This document shows, in pieces, positions 50,761-61,040 of a stretch of 64,000 nt of DNA; position 1 is the first letter of the stretch, and each line of letters opens with the position of its first letter. The stretch lies in the NCBI GenBank assembly GCA_964647485.1, contig CAZYHV010000008.1, positions 62,001-126,000 of the forward strand, given 5' to 3'. The stretch comes from FW021-bin31 sp964647485 (lineage in GTDB: Bacteria > Bacteroidota > Bacteroidia > Chitinophagales > Chitinophagaceae). The notes beneath the pieces were generated by a model, which made no database searches, had not been told where the DNA came from, and was given only the letters and a program-made list of their open reading frames with translations. The position numbers were made by a program, and so were the translations under genes.

Positions 50761-51912
50761 ATGGGAAGTTTACATCATTTTCACATACCGGAGGATTTTA
50801 TTCTTGATCATCGTTTTATAAACTATTGTTTTAAAAATAATGAGCAGGATGAATTGTATTGGGAAAACTGGATTAGAGAACATCCCGATAAAGAAGAGGT
50901 TGTGAAGGAGGCTCGATACCTGGTACATACCATGAGTGTTAGAGTCCCTTCGGAAGAGAAACAAAAAGAGTGGAAGAAAGTAAGACCGAAAAAATTCAGT
51001 TATAAGAAAAAGCAATCAATACCCGCTCAAGAATTCCGGTCCAAAAGAAAATTTGCTTTTCTTGGGGTTGCTGCTGTCCTTCTGCTGTTTGTGGCTGGGC
51101 TGTGGTTTTGGAATAGTAATAATAAAGGGGAGGATAAAATCCGAAATACTTCTTCTAATCCTTCTTTGGTTACTGCCTTTGAAACCCATTATGGGGAACA
51201 GCATAAGGTTGTTTTAAAAGATGGAACAAAAGTTTGGTTAAATGCGGATAGTAAATTGACTTATGTTAGTGATTTCAAAACCGATGATAAAAGGGAGGTG
51301 TCTTTATCGGGAGAGGCTTATTTTGAGGTGAGTCAAAAGGCACATCAGCCGTTTATTGTTCATACAAAAGGGATGAATATTATTGTTTTGGGAACTTCTT
51401 TTAATGTGAAGGCTTATCCCAAAGAACAGGCTTTTGAAACAACACTTGTTGATGGTTCGGTAAAGGTTCAGTTAAATGCAGATCCTTCAAAAGAAATACG
51501 CTTAAAACCGGAAGAGAAGATTACAGTCTTTAACGACTTAAAAAAACACCCGGTTCATAAGATATCGGATTCGTTATTGTCGAAAGCATCGATCCCTAAA
51601 TTTTCGGTCTCAGAAGTATATAAAGATCCGCATTTGGATGGAAAAATCTTAGAAACAGTTTGGCGACAGGGAAAATTAGCATTTAAGAACGAACGTTTTG
51701 AAAGCCTTGCCTTGCAATTGAATCATCGATATGGGGTTACGCTACATTTTGAAGACAAGGCCTTAAAAAACTATAAATATACCGGTATTTTTACAAAAGA
51801 ATCCTTAGAGGAGGCCTTGAAGGCATTGCAGTTGACTTCGCCATCTCATCCCTTTCAATATAGAATTCAGAATAAAACCGTATATATTTCTATACCAAAG
51901 AAGAACCAATAA
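50761..51912 (+). CDS. FecR-type anti-sigma factor, PUL 2
   Basis: The 383-residue protein has a cytoplasmic N-terminal segment (about 1-95), one membrane helix (98-117, FAFLGVAAVLLLFVAGLWFW), the FecR core (THYGEQHKVVLKDGTKVWLN, about 142-161; GEAYFEVSQKAHQPFIVHTK), and the C-terminal DUF4974 domain (WRQGKLAFKNERFESLALQL). It should hold the adjacent sigma factor inactive and respond to the STN domain of the SusC protein encoded downstream. The layout matches the PUL 1 FecR, with only moderate sequence similarity. Confidence 0.92.
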   Translation: MGSLHHFHIPEDFILDHRFINYCFKNNEQDELYWENWIREHPDKEEVVKEARYLVHTMSVRVPSEEKQKEWKKVRPKKFSYKKKQSIPAQEFRSKRKFAFLGVAAVLLLFVAGLWFWNSNNKGEDKIRNTSSNPSLVTAFETHYGEQHKVVLKDGTKVWLNADSKLTYVSDFKTDDKREVSLSGEAYFEVSQKAHQPFIVHTKGMNIIVLGTSFNVKAYPKEQAFETTLVDGSVKVQLNADPSKEIRLKPEEKITVFNDLKKHPVHKISDSLLSKASIPKFSVSEVYKDPHLDGKILETVWRQGKLAFKNERFESLALQLNHRYGVTLHFEDKALKNYKYTGIFTKESLEEALKALQLTSPSHPFQYRIQNKTVYISIPKKNQ

Positions 51913-51967
51913 ATACAAATTCTTAACTATAAAAAAACGATTATGAAAGAAACTTGACAAACAAAAA

Positions 51968-51993
51968 AATGGGCATGTCCCCACATGCCCATT
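51968..51993 (+). promoter_or_regulatory. 11-bp perfect hairpin in the FecR-SusC leader
   Basis: AATGGGCATGT and ACATGCCCATT pair perfectly around a CCCC loop. The hairpin is flanked by A-runs and lies about 90 bp before the SusC start. No T-run follows on the plus strand, so a leader-RNA structure is more likely than a plus-strand terminator; on the minus strand a run of T follows it. Confidence 0.6.
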
Positions 51994-52080
51994 CAAAAAT
52001 GATTTCCTTAAAGGAAAAGCCTTATGTCGTGTCTGTAAAAAATGAATAAGGCTATTTTATCATCTTAAAATTGCAAAAAT

Positions 52081-55000
52081 ATGAAAAATATTTTAGGAAA
52101 AACAGCTCATGGGAAGGGGTCTTTCTCCCCTGAAAAATCCCTTCCTGTTTATAGGAGGCCGCTTTTAAAATTTCTTCTATATATGAAATTTACCCTTTTA
52201 TTGTTATGCCTTTCTGTTTTACAAAGTTATGGGAAAGTCCTGTCACAGGATGTTCCGGTCACTTTGGACATGAAACATGTAAAAATTAGTAAAGTCTTTT
52301 CAAAAATTGAGAAGAAAACGGATTTTCGATTCTTGTATAATGTCAGTGAAGTCAGTGGTAGAAAGAAAGTGAATGCCCGATTTGAGAAAAAACCGCTGGG
52401 AGAGATATTGAGAGAATTAACGGATTATACCGGATTAACTTACACCTTGCTATCGAATAATCTGATCGTCATTGCTCCGGAAGCGAACCAGATTGATGTC
52501 CATAAAATATCGGGAAAAGTTACCGATAGTTCCGGTTCTCCTTTAGTCGGAGTGTCCATTCATGTCAAGGGAACCTCTTTAGGGACCGTAACAGATGCCG
52601 AAGGTAGTTTTACACTTCAGGTAGAAGACTCTGCAGTGTTGGTAATTTCTTATTTAGGATATCAAACGAAAGAAGTGAAGGTTGGAAATCAAACGAGTCT
52701 TCAAATTTCATTAAGTTCTGCTTCTACTCAATTGGAACAAGTGGTCGTAGTTGGGTATGGATCACAAAAGAAGATTGATGTAACCGGGTCTGTGGCTAAT
52801 GTCGATGGAGGAGAAATTTCTAAACAGGCTTCTGTTAATGCTGCAAGTGCCTTACAAGGAAAGGTTGCCGGAGTCAATATAACCAATTCAGGAGCTCCGG
52901 GATCCTCTCCCAAAGTTCGAGTAAGAGGGGTGGGAACCGTATATGGCGATCCCAATCCTTTGTATATTGTAGATGGAGTTTGGTTTAACGATATTAGCTT
53001 CTTAAACCCTTCAGATATTAAAAGTATCAGTGTTCTTAAAGATGCTTCTGCAGAATCTATATATGGTATTCGGGCAGCCAATGGAGTCGTGTTGGTAACG
53101 ACTAAAAACGGGATAAAAGGGCAAACGAAGGTAAATTATAATGCCTATGCAGGTTGGCAACATGTAACAAATCTTGTTGATATGGCCAATGGGGAAGAGT
53201 ATGCTCAGTTGATTAATGAGAAGAGTGAATATACCGGAGGTTCGGATCTATTTTCTGATACAAAACATTTTGGGAAAGGAACAGATTGGTTTAGGCAGAT
53301 TTTAAGAGATGCCTTTGTTACCAGCCATCAAATTTCAGTGAATGGAGGAGGAGAGAAAAGCACCTATAACTTTTCTCTTGGATACTTAGATCAAGATGGG
53401 ATTGTGAAAACGAATAATTATAAACGGATTACGGCTAATTTAAAAAATGATTTTCAAGTTTTTGATTGGTTGAAATTGGGATATGTAATGGTGGGTTCTT
53501 CCAGTAATTCTAATGATATTAATGGAAGTATTTTCCATAATATGTTTGGTGCTCCACCCATTGTTCCGGTTAGATACCATGATGGTAGTTATGGCGATCC
53601 GGCAGATTATGCCTTAGGACAAGCGATTTCCAATCCGCAGATTAATTTAGATTTTTATAACCAAAAATCGAGAAATTACAGAGTAACCGGAAATGTACAT
53701 GCAGAAATTAATTTTTTACAGCATTTTACATTTAAAACCAGTTTTGGAGGAGAGTATGGACAAGGAGAAGTACGGAATTATCAGCCTGAATATTTTGGGA
53801 ACTCCATGCAAAATAATCAACAGAGTGTTTTAACGATATCCAGAGCTGAAACAAGAAATTGGATTGCTGAAAATACATTGACCTATGATAATCATTTTGG
53901 CGATCATGGTCTGACGGTATTATTAGGTCAGGGTGCTCAACAATATAAAACATATAATCTGATAGGAACCGCTTTTAATGTACCCGGAAATACCTCAGAC
54001 CAAATGTATCTTAAGCTGGCAAGTGTGACAAACCAAGAGGGAGATACAACTGTGACAAGCGGATCTCCATATAATGTAACAGATAATGGAGATTTATCTA
54101 CCATTGCTTCTTACTTTGGTCGAGTGCATTATTCTTATGCCGATAAATATTTGCTGACGGTATCACTGAGGGCTGATGGGTCTTCCAAATTTACCGGATC
54201 CGAACGTTGGGGCTATTTCCCTTCTGTAGGTGTCGGTTGGGTTATTTCTAAAGAAGGCTTTATGCAGAATCAGGAGATTTTTAATACTTTGAAGATTCGA
54301 GGAAGCTGGGGAAAGATAGGAAATGCTTCTGTGCCGTCTAATTTATCTACGCTTACCATCAATCAAAGTGATCAATTGACAGGCGTTTTTGGGAAACCTC
54401 AAAGTACCTATACAGGTGCTAGTGTGACCACAATTGTTCCGCCTACTACTTATTGGGAAAGAGGAGTAGGTACAGATATTGGATTGGAAGCCGTTTTTCT
54501 GGATAGAAGGCTCTCATTAGTTGCCGATTACTATAATCGGAAAACAAAGAAAGCTATCTTCGCTATTCCTATCTTGGGTTCTTTAGGAACTACCGGATCA
54601 AATATTATCGGAAATCAAGCTGATTTTCAAAATCAGGGAGTAGAACTGACCTTATCCTGGGATCAGGATATCAATCCGGAGTTTAGCTATCATATTAGTG
54701 GTAATGTCTCCATGAATAATAATAAAGTGCTTTCTGTCTCAACCGGTAGCAATCCGATTTATGCCGGAGGGGCAGCTGCTACAGGTGGTGCATTAGCTAC
54801 TCGAACCATTGTGGGGCAACCCATTGGTCAATTTTATGGTTATCAAGTAGTTGGTATTTTTCAAGATGACAATGAAGTAAGTAATTCCCCACAAGCAGGA
54901 ACAGCTAAGCCCGGAGACTTTATTTATAAAGATGTGAATGGGGACGGGGTTATTAGCGGATTAGATAGAATCCCATTAGGCAATCCCAATCCTAAATATA

Positions 55001-55473
55001 CCTATGGATTAAATACCGCCATATCTTATCAAAATTTTGATTTTAGTCTTGATTTTCAAGGAGTCGCTGATGTGTCTATCTATAATGCCAACAAGGGATT
55101 GCGTTATGGAAATGAAAATTACACACAAGACTTTTATGATCATCGTTGGCATGGAAAAGGGACTTCAAATACCTATCCTTCAGCCAATATAGGAGGGAAT
55201 CAAAATTATAAACCCAATTCCTGGTTTGTAGAGAGTGGTAGTTATTTTAGGGTAAGAAATGTTCAATTAGGATATTCCTTACCAGATGAGATGGTAAAAC
55301 GTTGGGGAATTGATCGGTTACGAATTTACGTAAATGCACAGAATGCATTGAATATATTCGATTATTCGGGATTTAGCCCTGAAGTAGGAGGAGCGCCAAC
55401 CAACGCCGGTATTGATACCAATGTATATCCTCTATATGCAACCTACAATTTCGGGATTAACCTTACTTTCTAA
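52081..55473 (+). CDS. SusC/RagA-type TonB-dependent transporter with STN domain, PUL 2
   Basis: The 1130-residue protein has a signal region (FLLYMKFTLLLLCLSVLQSYG), an STN domain (PVTLDMKHVKISKVFSKIEKK...), a carboxypeptidase-like beta-sandwich (ISGKVTDSSGSPLVGVSIHVKG), a TonB-box/plug region (VVVVGYGSQKKIDVTGSVANV), the NPLYIVDGVWF signature, and a barrel ending FGINLTF. It imports oligosaccharides across the outer membrane with the SusD protein encoded 21 bp downstream, and its STN domain should signal to FecR. The start at the ATG at 52081 gives a long but normal pre-signal segment. Confidence 0.94.
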   Translation: MKNILGKTAHGKGSFSPEKSLPVYRRPLLKFLLYMKFTLLLLCLSVLQSYGKVLSQDVPVTLDMKHVKISKVFSKIEKKTDFRFLYNVSEVSGRKKVNARFEKKPLGEILRELTDYTGLTYTLLSNNLIVIAPEANQIDVHKISGKVTDSSGSPLVGVSIHVKGTSLGTVTDAEGSFTLQVEDSAVLVISYLGYQTKEVKVGNQTSLQISLSSASTQLEQVVVVGYGSQKKIDVTGSVANVDGGEISKQASVNAASALQGKVAGVNITNSGAPGSSPKVRVRGVGTVYGDPNPLYIVDGVWFNDISFLNPSDIKSISVLKDASAESIYGIRAANGVVLVTTKNGIKGQTKVNYNAYAGWQHVTNLVDMANGEEYAQLINEKSEYTGGSDLFSDTKHFGKGTDWFRQILRDAFVTSHQISVNGGGEKSTYNFSLGYLDQDGIVKTNNYKRITANLKNDFQVFDWLKLGYVMVGSSSNSNDINGSIFHNMFGAPPIVPVRYHDGSYGDPADYALGQAISNPQINLDFYNQKSRNYRVTGNVHAEINFLQHFTFKTSFGGEYGQGEVRNYQPEYFGNSMQNNQQSVLTISRAETRNWIAENTLTYDNHFGDHGLTVLLGQGAQQYKTYNLIGTAFNVPGNTSDQMYLKLASVTNQEGDTTVTSGSPYNVTDNGDLSTIASYFGRVHYSYADKYLLTVSLRADGSSKFTGSERWGYFPSVGVGWVISKEGFMQNQEIFNTLKIRGSWGKIGNASVPSNLSTLTINQSDQLTGVFGKPQSTYTGASVTTIVPPTTYWERGVGTDIGLEAVFLDRRLSLVADYYNRKTKKAIFAIPILGSLGTTGSNIIGNQADFQNQGVELTLSWDQDINPEFSYHISGNVSMNNNKVLSVSTGSNPIYAGGAAATGGALATRTIVGQPIGQFYGYQVVGIFQDDNEVSNSPQAGTAKPGDFIYKDVNGDGVISGLDRIPLGNPNPKYTYGLNTAISYQNFDFSLDFQGVADVSIYNANKGLRYGNENYTQDFYDHRWHGKGTSNTYPSANIGGNQNYKPNSWFVESGSYFRVRNVQLGYSLPDEMVKRWGIDRLRIYVNAQNALNIFDYSGFSPEVGGAPTNAGIDTNVYPLYATYNFGINLTF

Positions 55474-55494
55474 TCTTGATAAAAACGAAATATT

Positions 55495-57003
55495 ATGAAA
55501 AAATATAAAATAAAATCGATAGGATTATCAGGCTTTGTAGGTATTTTGCTCATATCTTTAAGTCTGGGCTGTGGAAATAAATTTTTGGATGTTCAACCAC
55601 AGGGACAAGAAGAAAGCGAACAGTTCTGGAAGTCTAAAGATGATGCTTCCAAGGCTGTAAATGCCATGTATGCATTGTTACGTAGTTGGAATATTGTTGC
55701 GTTTCCGGCAATAGCTATTATGAGTATGCCTTCAGACGATGCTGAGAAAGGGAGTACGCCGGGTGATGCTACTTTTATGAATAATTTTGACCAATTTAAG
55801 ATGACTTCTACTGCGGGTCAATTAGATGGATTCTGGAAGGGGGAATACCAGGAAATCAATCTTTGTAATCAGGTGATAGATCATGTAGATACGATGGATA
55901 TTGATAACAGTTTATCTAGCCGGTTTATTGCAGAAGCAAAGTTTATACGTGCTTTTTGTTATTTCAGATTAGTACGTGCTTTTGGTGGTGTACCTTTACG
56001 TCTTCACTTGCCGGATGATCCTTCTCAATACAATCTGTCTAGAGCTCCGGCGGAAGAAGTCTATGATTCTATAGAACAAGACTTAATGGATGCAACATCT
56101 GTTCTTCCTAAAACCTATAATGCTAAAGATATTGGACATGCTACAAAAGGTGCGGCTTTGACGCTACATGCTAAAGTGGCTATGTATAGAGAAGAATGGC
56201 AGAAAGTTTATGATTTGACACAACAGGTAATGGATTTAAACATTTATCAACTTTATGGGATGGGGCAAGCACATAATTTCTTTGAATTGTTTCGAATCCC
56301 TAATGAAAATAATGTAGAGTCCATTTTTGAAATCCAATGTGAGTATGTTCCGGGGAAAGATGGTCTGTTTTATAGCCAATATTCTCAGGTACAAGGAGAT
56401 AGAGATGTGAGCCCCTCTCCAGGTTGGGGATTTAACGTACCGACACAATCTTTAGTAGATGCTTTTGATTCTCCAAATGATACACGTTTGGAAGGTACGG
56501 TTATGTTTGCCGGTACCACTTTACCTAATGGAGATGTGGTTCCTTCAGCAGGTGCTAATAGCCCAACGATGTATAATCTGAAATCTTATGTTCCTTTTGC
56601 TACGGCCTCTACGACCAACCAAGGTGCTGGTCAGAATATAAGAGTATTACGTTATGCAGGCGTTTTATTAATGCATGCGGAAGCGGCAAATGAATTAACA
56701 AAAACTACAGAGGCTTTGAATGCATTGAATTTGGTGAGAAAGAGAGCAAGAGGCAACAACCCTAATATTCTACCGGATATAACAGAGACTGATCAAGATG
56801 CGTTGAGGAAGATTATCTGGCATGAAAGGCATTTGGAATTTGCCATGGAATATGATCGCTTTTTTGATTTAGTAAGACAAGGTAGAGCTGCAGACGTATT
56901 ATCATCCAAGGGATTTCAATCCGGGAAAAATGAGCTTATGCCTATTCCTCAAAATGAAATTGATTTAAGTGGTGGGTTGCTTGAGCAGAATCCTGGATAT
57001 TAA
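55495..57003 (+). CDS. SusD/RagB-family nutrient-binding lipoprotein, PUL 2
   Basis: The 502-residue lipoprotein has a lipobox (LSLGCG, Cys at about 26) and the SusD hallmarks: KFLDVQPQGQEESEQFWKSKDDASKAVNAMYALL, FIAEAKFIRAFCYFRLVRAFGGVPL, and the C-terminal IIWHERHLEFAMEYDRFFDLVRQGRAADVL with LMPIPQNEIDL...LEQNPGY. It is expected to sit on the SusC channel encoded 21 bp upstream and bind incoming glycan. Its partner and context define the substrate better than its sequence does. Confidence 0.94.
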   Translation: MKKYKIKSIGLSGFVGILLISLSLGCGNKFLDVQPQGQEESEQFWKSKDDASKAVNAMYALLRSWNIVAFPAIAIMSMPSDDAEKGSTPGDATFMNNFDQFKMTSTAGQLDGFWKGEYQEINLCNQVIDHVDTMDIDNSLSSRFIAEAKFIRAFCYFRLVRAFGGVPLRLHLPDDPSQYNLSRAPAEEVYDSIEQDLMDATSVLPKTYNAKDIGHATKGAALTLHAKVAMYREEWQKVYDLTQQVMDLNIYQLYGMGQAHNFFELFRIPNENNVESIFEIQCEYVPGKDGLFYSQYSQVQGDRDVSPSPGWGFNVPTQSLVDAFDSPNDTRLEGTVMFAGTTLPNGDVVPSAGANSPTMYNLKSYVPFATASTTNQGAGQNIRVLRYAGVLLMHAEAANELTKTTEALNALNLVRKRARGNNPNILPDITETDQDALRKIIWHERHLEFAMEYDRFFDLVRQGRAADVLSSKGFQSGKNELMPIPQNEIDLSGGLLEQNPGY

Positions 57004-57024
57004 TTAAAATAAAAAAATACAGAT

Positions 57025-57885
57025 ATGAATAATTTATTTCTAAAATTAAAGATTTTAGGTGTTCTGATATTTTTTACCATCGGAATGACCTCTTGTTTGA
57101 AAGAATTTGATCCGGATAGCTATGCTCCCAAAAAATCATTTGGAGGTTTTGAAAGCTCTGCTGACATTGAATCGGATGCTTTAGTAGCTTATTGGGCTTT
57201 TGATGATAATCTTGTAGATAGCGCCGGTGGCTTACAGGCAGATAATAATGGAACGACCTTCGATGCTTCAGGCGTAAAAGGTGCTGCCCTGAAAATAGAT
57301 ACAGGACAATATATCCTATTTAATGATCCCGGAACTGATATTCCTAATTTGGAAGCTTATACCATTTCATTCTGGGTAAAGGCTCCACAGAATACGTCCT
57401 ACGGCTATGGTGTTTTCTCTCTTGCCAATAACAGCGATTTTTGGGGAAACTTAGATTTGTATTTAGATAATGGCAGTACTTCGGATACGGCAGTCTTTTC
57501 TGTACATATGAACAATGGAAATGCCCAGACAAAAAGCCAGTTTATGTCTAAACCTCTGGGCTCTTTTTGGGATCAATGGGTTCAACTCGTAGTGACATAC
57601 AATAGCAGTGCATCAGCTTCAAAAAATTTTAAAATCTATAAAAATGGGACAGAAGTATTTTCTTCGCTAATAAGTGGCTATGGAGCACTGAAATTTGAAA
57701 ATGCTACCGCCATGGTTATTGGTACCTGGCAATTTCAAACAGATCCCAGTCTTACCAGTGGAACCGGTGCTCAATCCTGGGCAGGAAGTTTGATCGGAAT
57801 GCTAGATGAGTTCAGAATTTATGATACACCCTTGAATGCCGCTGAAGTCAATGCGTTATACAAATTGGAAAAAGCAGGGAGATAA
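57025..57885 (+). CDS. LamG/concanavalin A-like lectin lipoprotein, PUL 2
   Basis: The 286-residue lipoprotein (lipobox IGMTSCLKEF, Cys at about 24) carries one LamG/ConA-like domain (about 52-280). DALVAYWAFDDNLVDSAGG opens it, LEAYTISFWVKAPQN is the middle strand, and LIGMLDEFRIYDTPLNAAEVNALY closes it. No catalytic residues are visible. At the SusE position, directly after SusD, it is a probable surface glycan-binding protein. It is 11 bp upstream of the GH144 gene. Confidence 0.8.
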   Translation: MNNLFLKLKILGVLIFFTIGMTSCLKEFDPDSYAPKKSFGGFESSADIESDALVAYWAFDDNLVDSAGGLQADNNGTTFDASGVKGAALKIDTGQYILFNDPGTDIPNLEAYTISFWVKAPQNTSYGYGVFSLANNSDFWGNLDLYLDNGSTSDTAVFSVHMNNGNAQTKSQFMSKPLGSFWDQWVQLVVTYNSSASASKNFKIYKNGTEVFSSLISGYGALKFENATAMVIGTWQFQTDPSLTSGTGAQSWAGSLIGMLDEFRIYDTPLNAAEVNALYKLEKAGR

Positions 57886-57896
57886 GTTGAATAGTG

Positions 57897-59567
57897 ATGA
57901 ATAAAATAATCCTTTCTTTTGCATTCTTATTAATGCTTGGTTGGGTAGCTTGTAAAGGAGATAATTCCTCAGAGCTACCCTCAGACCAAGATGTGCCCTC
58001 TTCTTTTGATTTTAAAACATTGGAAGTTAATGGGGAATACAATGGTTTTGAATATAAAAATTTAAATCTAAAACCAACGGTTAAGATATCTTTTGAAGCT
58101 CCGGTTCGTAAGGAAACAATAGAACAGAATATTACTTACGAGAGCGATGCCGGAAACTCTATTTCTTATGTGGTAAACTATTCGCATCAGGATAGTATGA
58201 TAACAATTCAGCCAAAAAACGATTTGGAAGCCATTACATTGTATACGTTGAACATCTCGGATGGTTTAGAATCTCAACAGGGAGGAACGCTGGCATCTTC
58301 TATTACTCTTCATTTAGAAACGGCTATAGATTCTACTGATAAGTTCCCTCGCATTTCGGATAGTGCTTTATTAACTTTGATAGAAAAACAAACCTTTAAA
58401 TATTTCTGGGATTTTGGTCATCCTGTTTCCGGAATGGCAAGAGAAAGGAATACTTCGGGAGATGTTTGTACTACCGGAGGAACCGGATTTGGAGTAATGG
58501 CTATCTTGGTGGGTATTCATCGTGGATTTATTACTCGTACAGAAGGCTTGAATCGATTGACAAAAATGGTTGATTTTTATAAAAATAAATGTACGGCTTA
58601 TCATGGGGCTTTTGCACATTGGATTAATGGATCTTCGGGAGAGACGATCCCGTTTAGTGACAATGATGATGGAGCGGATTTAGTAGAAACCTCTTTTTTA
58701 ATGGAAGGGCTACTGACTGCCCGGCAGTTTTTCAATAAAAATACGACAGCAGAAAAAAATCTGAGAGTGGAAATCAATGATTTATGGAATGATATAGATT
58801 GGAATTGGTTCCAGAAAAATGGAGAAAACACTTTATATTGGCATTGGAGTCCCGATAAAGATTGGGCGATGAATATGCCGATAAAAGGTTGGAATGAAGG
58901 GTTAATGGTGTATGTGTTAGCGGCATCTTCCAATACTCATGCCATTACAAAACAAGTATATGATAACGGATGGGCACAAAACGGCACAATGAAAAATGGG
59001 AATACCTTCTTTGGGATCTATCTTCCTTTAGGTCCTGATTTAGGAGGACCGTTGTTTTTTGCACATTATTCTTTTCTTGGTTTGAATCCTCATGGGCTGT
59101 CAGATCAATATGCTGATTATTGGAAACAAAATACGGCGCAAGCGAAAATAAATTACTCATACTGTGTCAATAATCCAAAAGATTTTAACGGTTATAGTGA
59201 AGATTGTTGGGGCTTAACCGCCGGAGATGATAATAATGGATATGATGCGCATTCCCCATCAAACGATGATGGTGTTATTTCCCCTACGGGGGCTGTTTCA
59301 TCGATTCCTTATACGCCACAAAAATCCTTGAAGGCGATCCGTTTCTTTTATTACAAATTAGGAAATAAAATATGGGGGAAATATGGCTTTAAAGATGGTT
59401 TTAATTTGAATGATATCTGGTTTGCAGACTCTTATCTCGCCATTGACCAGGGTCCTCAGATTGCGATGATCGAAAATTACAGAAGTGGCATGCTTTGGGA
59501 TTTATTTATGAGTTGTCCGGAAATACAGCAGGGGTTGGATCAATTAGGGTTTACTTATTCAAAATAG
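57897..59567 (+). CDS. GH144 endo-beta-1,2-glucanase-like lipoprotein
   Basis: The 556-residue lipoprotein (lipobox MLGWVACKG, Cys20) has an Ig-like N-terminal domain (about 40-145) and a C-terminal (alpha/alpha)6 glycoamylase-like domain (about 160-555). Segments such as GTGFGVMAILVGIHRGFITR, DLVETSFLMEGLLTARQFF, YWHWSPDKDWAMNMPIKGWNE and ECWGLTAGDD-like YSEDCWGLTAGDDNNGYDAH match the group that includes the beta-1,2-glucanase from Chitinophaga pinensis, the founder of GH144. It should cut beta-1,2-glucan into sophoro-oligosaccharides. I start at the ATG at 57897; a GTG directly before it (57894) is the alternative. Confidence 0.85.
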   Translation: MNKIILSFAFLLMLGWVACKGDNSSELPSDQDVPSSFDFKTLEVNGEYNGFEYKNLNLKPTVKISFEAPVRKETIEQNITYESDAGNSISYVVNYSHQDSMITIQPKNDLEAITLYTLNISDGLESQQGGTLASSITLHLETAIDSTDKFPRISDSALLTLIEKQTFKYFWDFGHPVSGMARERNTSGDVCTTGGTGFGVMAILVGIHRGFITRTEGLNRLTKMVDFYKNKCTAYHGAFAHWINGSSGETIPFSDNDDGADLVETSFLMEGLLTARQFFNKNTTAEKNLRVEINDLWNDIDWNWFQKNGENTLYWHWSPDKDWAMNMPIKGWNEGLMVYVLAASSNTHAITKQVYDNGWAQNGTMKNGNTFFGIYLPLGPDLGGPLFFAHYSFLGLNPHGLSDQYADYWKQNTAQAKINYSYCVNNPKDFNGYSEDCWGLTAGDDNNGYDAHSPSNDDGVISPTGAVSSIPYTPQKSLKAIRFFYYKLGNKIWGKYGFKDGFNLNDIWFADSYLAIDQGPQIAMIENYRSGMLWDLFMSCPEIQQGLDQLGFTYSK

Positions 59568-59628
59568 AATATTTGAAAATCATAATCCGTTATTGTAAAC
59601 GAAATAAAATGGCGAAAAACAAACTTTA

Positions 59629-60882
59629 ATGAATAAGGACATCAATATTATAAATCAAAAAAAACGGATGATTACTGGTATCACAAACAAATTAATCCTT
59701 GGAATATTTGTTGCTATCTTCTTCATATCATATTCCGTAAGAGCACAACAACCGCTTTATACCATGCCCTCAAATGCACAAACTCGATGGACAAGTCCTG
59801 AAAATCCAAAAGGGAAAAAAGGAGTTGGAGCAAAAGAAAACGGAGGAGCCAAAGGGCATGCTTTTGACACGATTGCAGCGCATGGATCTATTGACTTATT
59901 GAATGTCAAAGGCGGAGGAATAGTTAAGCGGATTAAATTAACAATAGATGATCGTTCCCCGGAAATGTTACGTTCTTTACGGATAGAAATGTATTGGGAT
60001 GGGGCTTCTAAACCTGCAGTATCTGCTCCCTTGGGAGATTTTTTCGGGTTAGCCTTCGGGGAAACGGCTTCTTATGAAACGGCTTTGTTTTCAGATCCTG
60101 AAGGGCGTTCCTTTGTTTGTACGCTTCCTATGCCCTATAAAACCGGAGCACGTATTGTTGTTTTTAATGATTCCGGAAAAGATCTGGGACATATTTTTTA
60201 TGATGTAGAATTTGAGAAATGGAAGAAAGTACCGAAGAATATTTTATATTTTCATGCTTATTGGCATCGAAATACACCTGCTTTGGGGAAAGATTTTTTG
60301 ATACTGCCGAAAGTCAAAGGAGCAGGGAAGTTTATAGGAACCAATATAGGAGTGAAAGCTGATACAGTTTATGGTAGTCATTGGTGGGGAGAGGGAGAAG
60401 TGAAAATATATCTGGACGGAGATAAAAACCATCCTACGCTTGTAGGAACAGGTGTTGAAGATTATATTGGTACTGCTTGGGGAATGAAGGAATTTAATCA
60501 TAGATATGAAGGATGTTTGATCGCAAACAAAGAAGAAAGAAAATGGGCGTTTTATCGGTATCATGTGCATGATCCCGTTTATTTCCACAAAGATATACAG
60601 GTGGATATTCAACAGATTGGGGGAGGTCCGCTAAAGGAAGTAAGAGCAACATATCATAGAGGAGCTCCGCTTATTCCCATAAGTATTGATGCTCCCGGTC
60701 ATTTTTATAAATTAAAAGAGATGCAGAATCCTCCCAGGTTGACAGAGGAGGATTTTCCCAAAGGCTGGGTGAATTATTTTAGACAAGATGACTGGTGCGC
60801 CACTGCTTATTTTTATTTGAATCGTCCGACAGATAATCTGCCTGTTATTGCTACTGTAGAAGAAAGAATAAAAAATCTTTGA
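59629..60882 (+). CDS. DUF2961 protein, GH172-like
   Basis: The 417-residue secreted protein has a signal segment (LILGIFVAIFFISYSVRAQQ, cleaved near residue 40) and a DUF2961 domain. WTSPENPKGKKGVGAKENGGAKGH opens it, APLGDFFGLAFGE is the family's core motif, and GSHWWGEGEVKIYLDGD and GTGVEDYIGTAWGM follow. DUF2961 was shown to define family GH172, which acts on fructofuranose or arabinofuranose linkages. Its presence beside a GH144 and a GH3 suggests that the target polymer carries side groups, or that the domain has another specificity in this phylum. The GH144 gene is 61 bp upstream. Confidence 0.85.
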   Translation: MNKDINIINQKKRMITGITNKLILGIFVAIFFISYSVRAQQPLYTMPSNAQTRWTSPENPKGKKGVGAKENGGAKGHAFDTIAAHGSIDLLNVKGGGIVKRIKLTIDDRSPEMLRSLRIEMYWDGASKPAVSAPLGDFFGLAFGETASYETALFSDPEGRSFVCTLPMPYKTGARIVVFNDSGKDLGHIFYDVEFEKWKKVPKNILYFHAYWHRNTPALGKDFLILPKVKGAGKFIGTNIGVKADTVYGSHWWGEGEVKIYLDGDKNHPTLVGTGVEDYIGTAWGMKEFNHRYEGCLIANKEERKWAFYRYHVHDPVYFHKDIQVDIQQIGGGPLKEVRATYHRGAPLIPISIDAPGHFYKLKEMQNPPRLTEEDFPKGWVNYFRQDDWCATAYFYLNRPTDNLPVIATVEERIKNL

Positions 60883-60962
60883 AGGCATGTGTCTAAAGCC
60901 CAAAAGAGGAATATAAAAGGAGAATAAAGGATGAAGTTCGTGGCGTTTTGCTTGTGGTATTA

Positions 60963-60982
60963 CCGTTCGCTTTAGCGGACGG
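60963..60982 (+). repeat. Small intergenic hairpin between the DUF2961 and GH3 genes
   Basis: CCGTTCGC and GCGGACGG pair (seven Watson-Crick pairs and one wobble) around TTTA. The G+C-rich palindrome stands out in an AT-rich intergenic region and looks like a small dispersed repeat element. Confidence 0.45.
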
Positions 60983-61040
60983 ACACAGAAAAAGATAAGG
61001 GGAAGGAGTGGCTATAACCACATGAAAACAAATTAAAATT

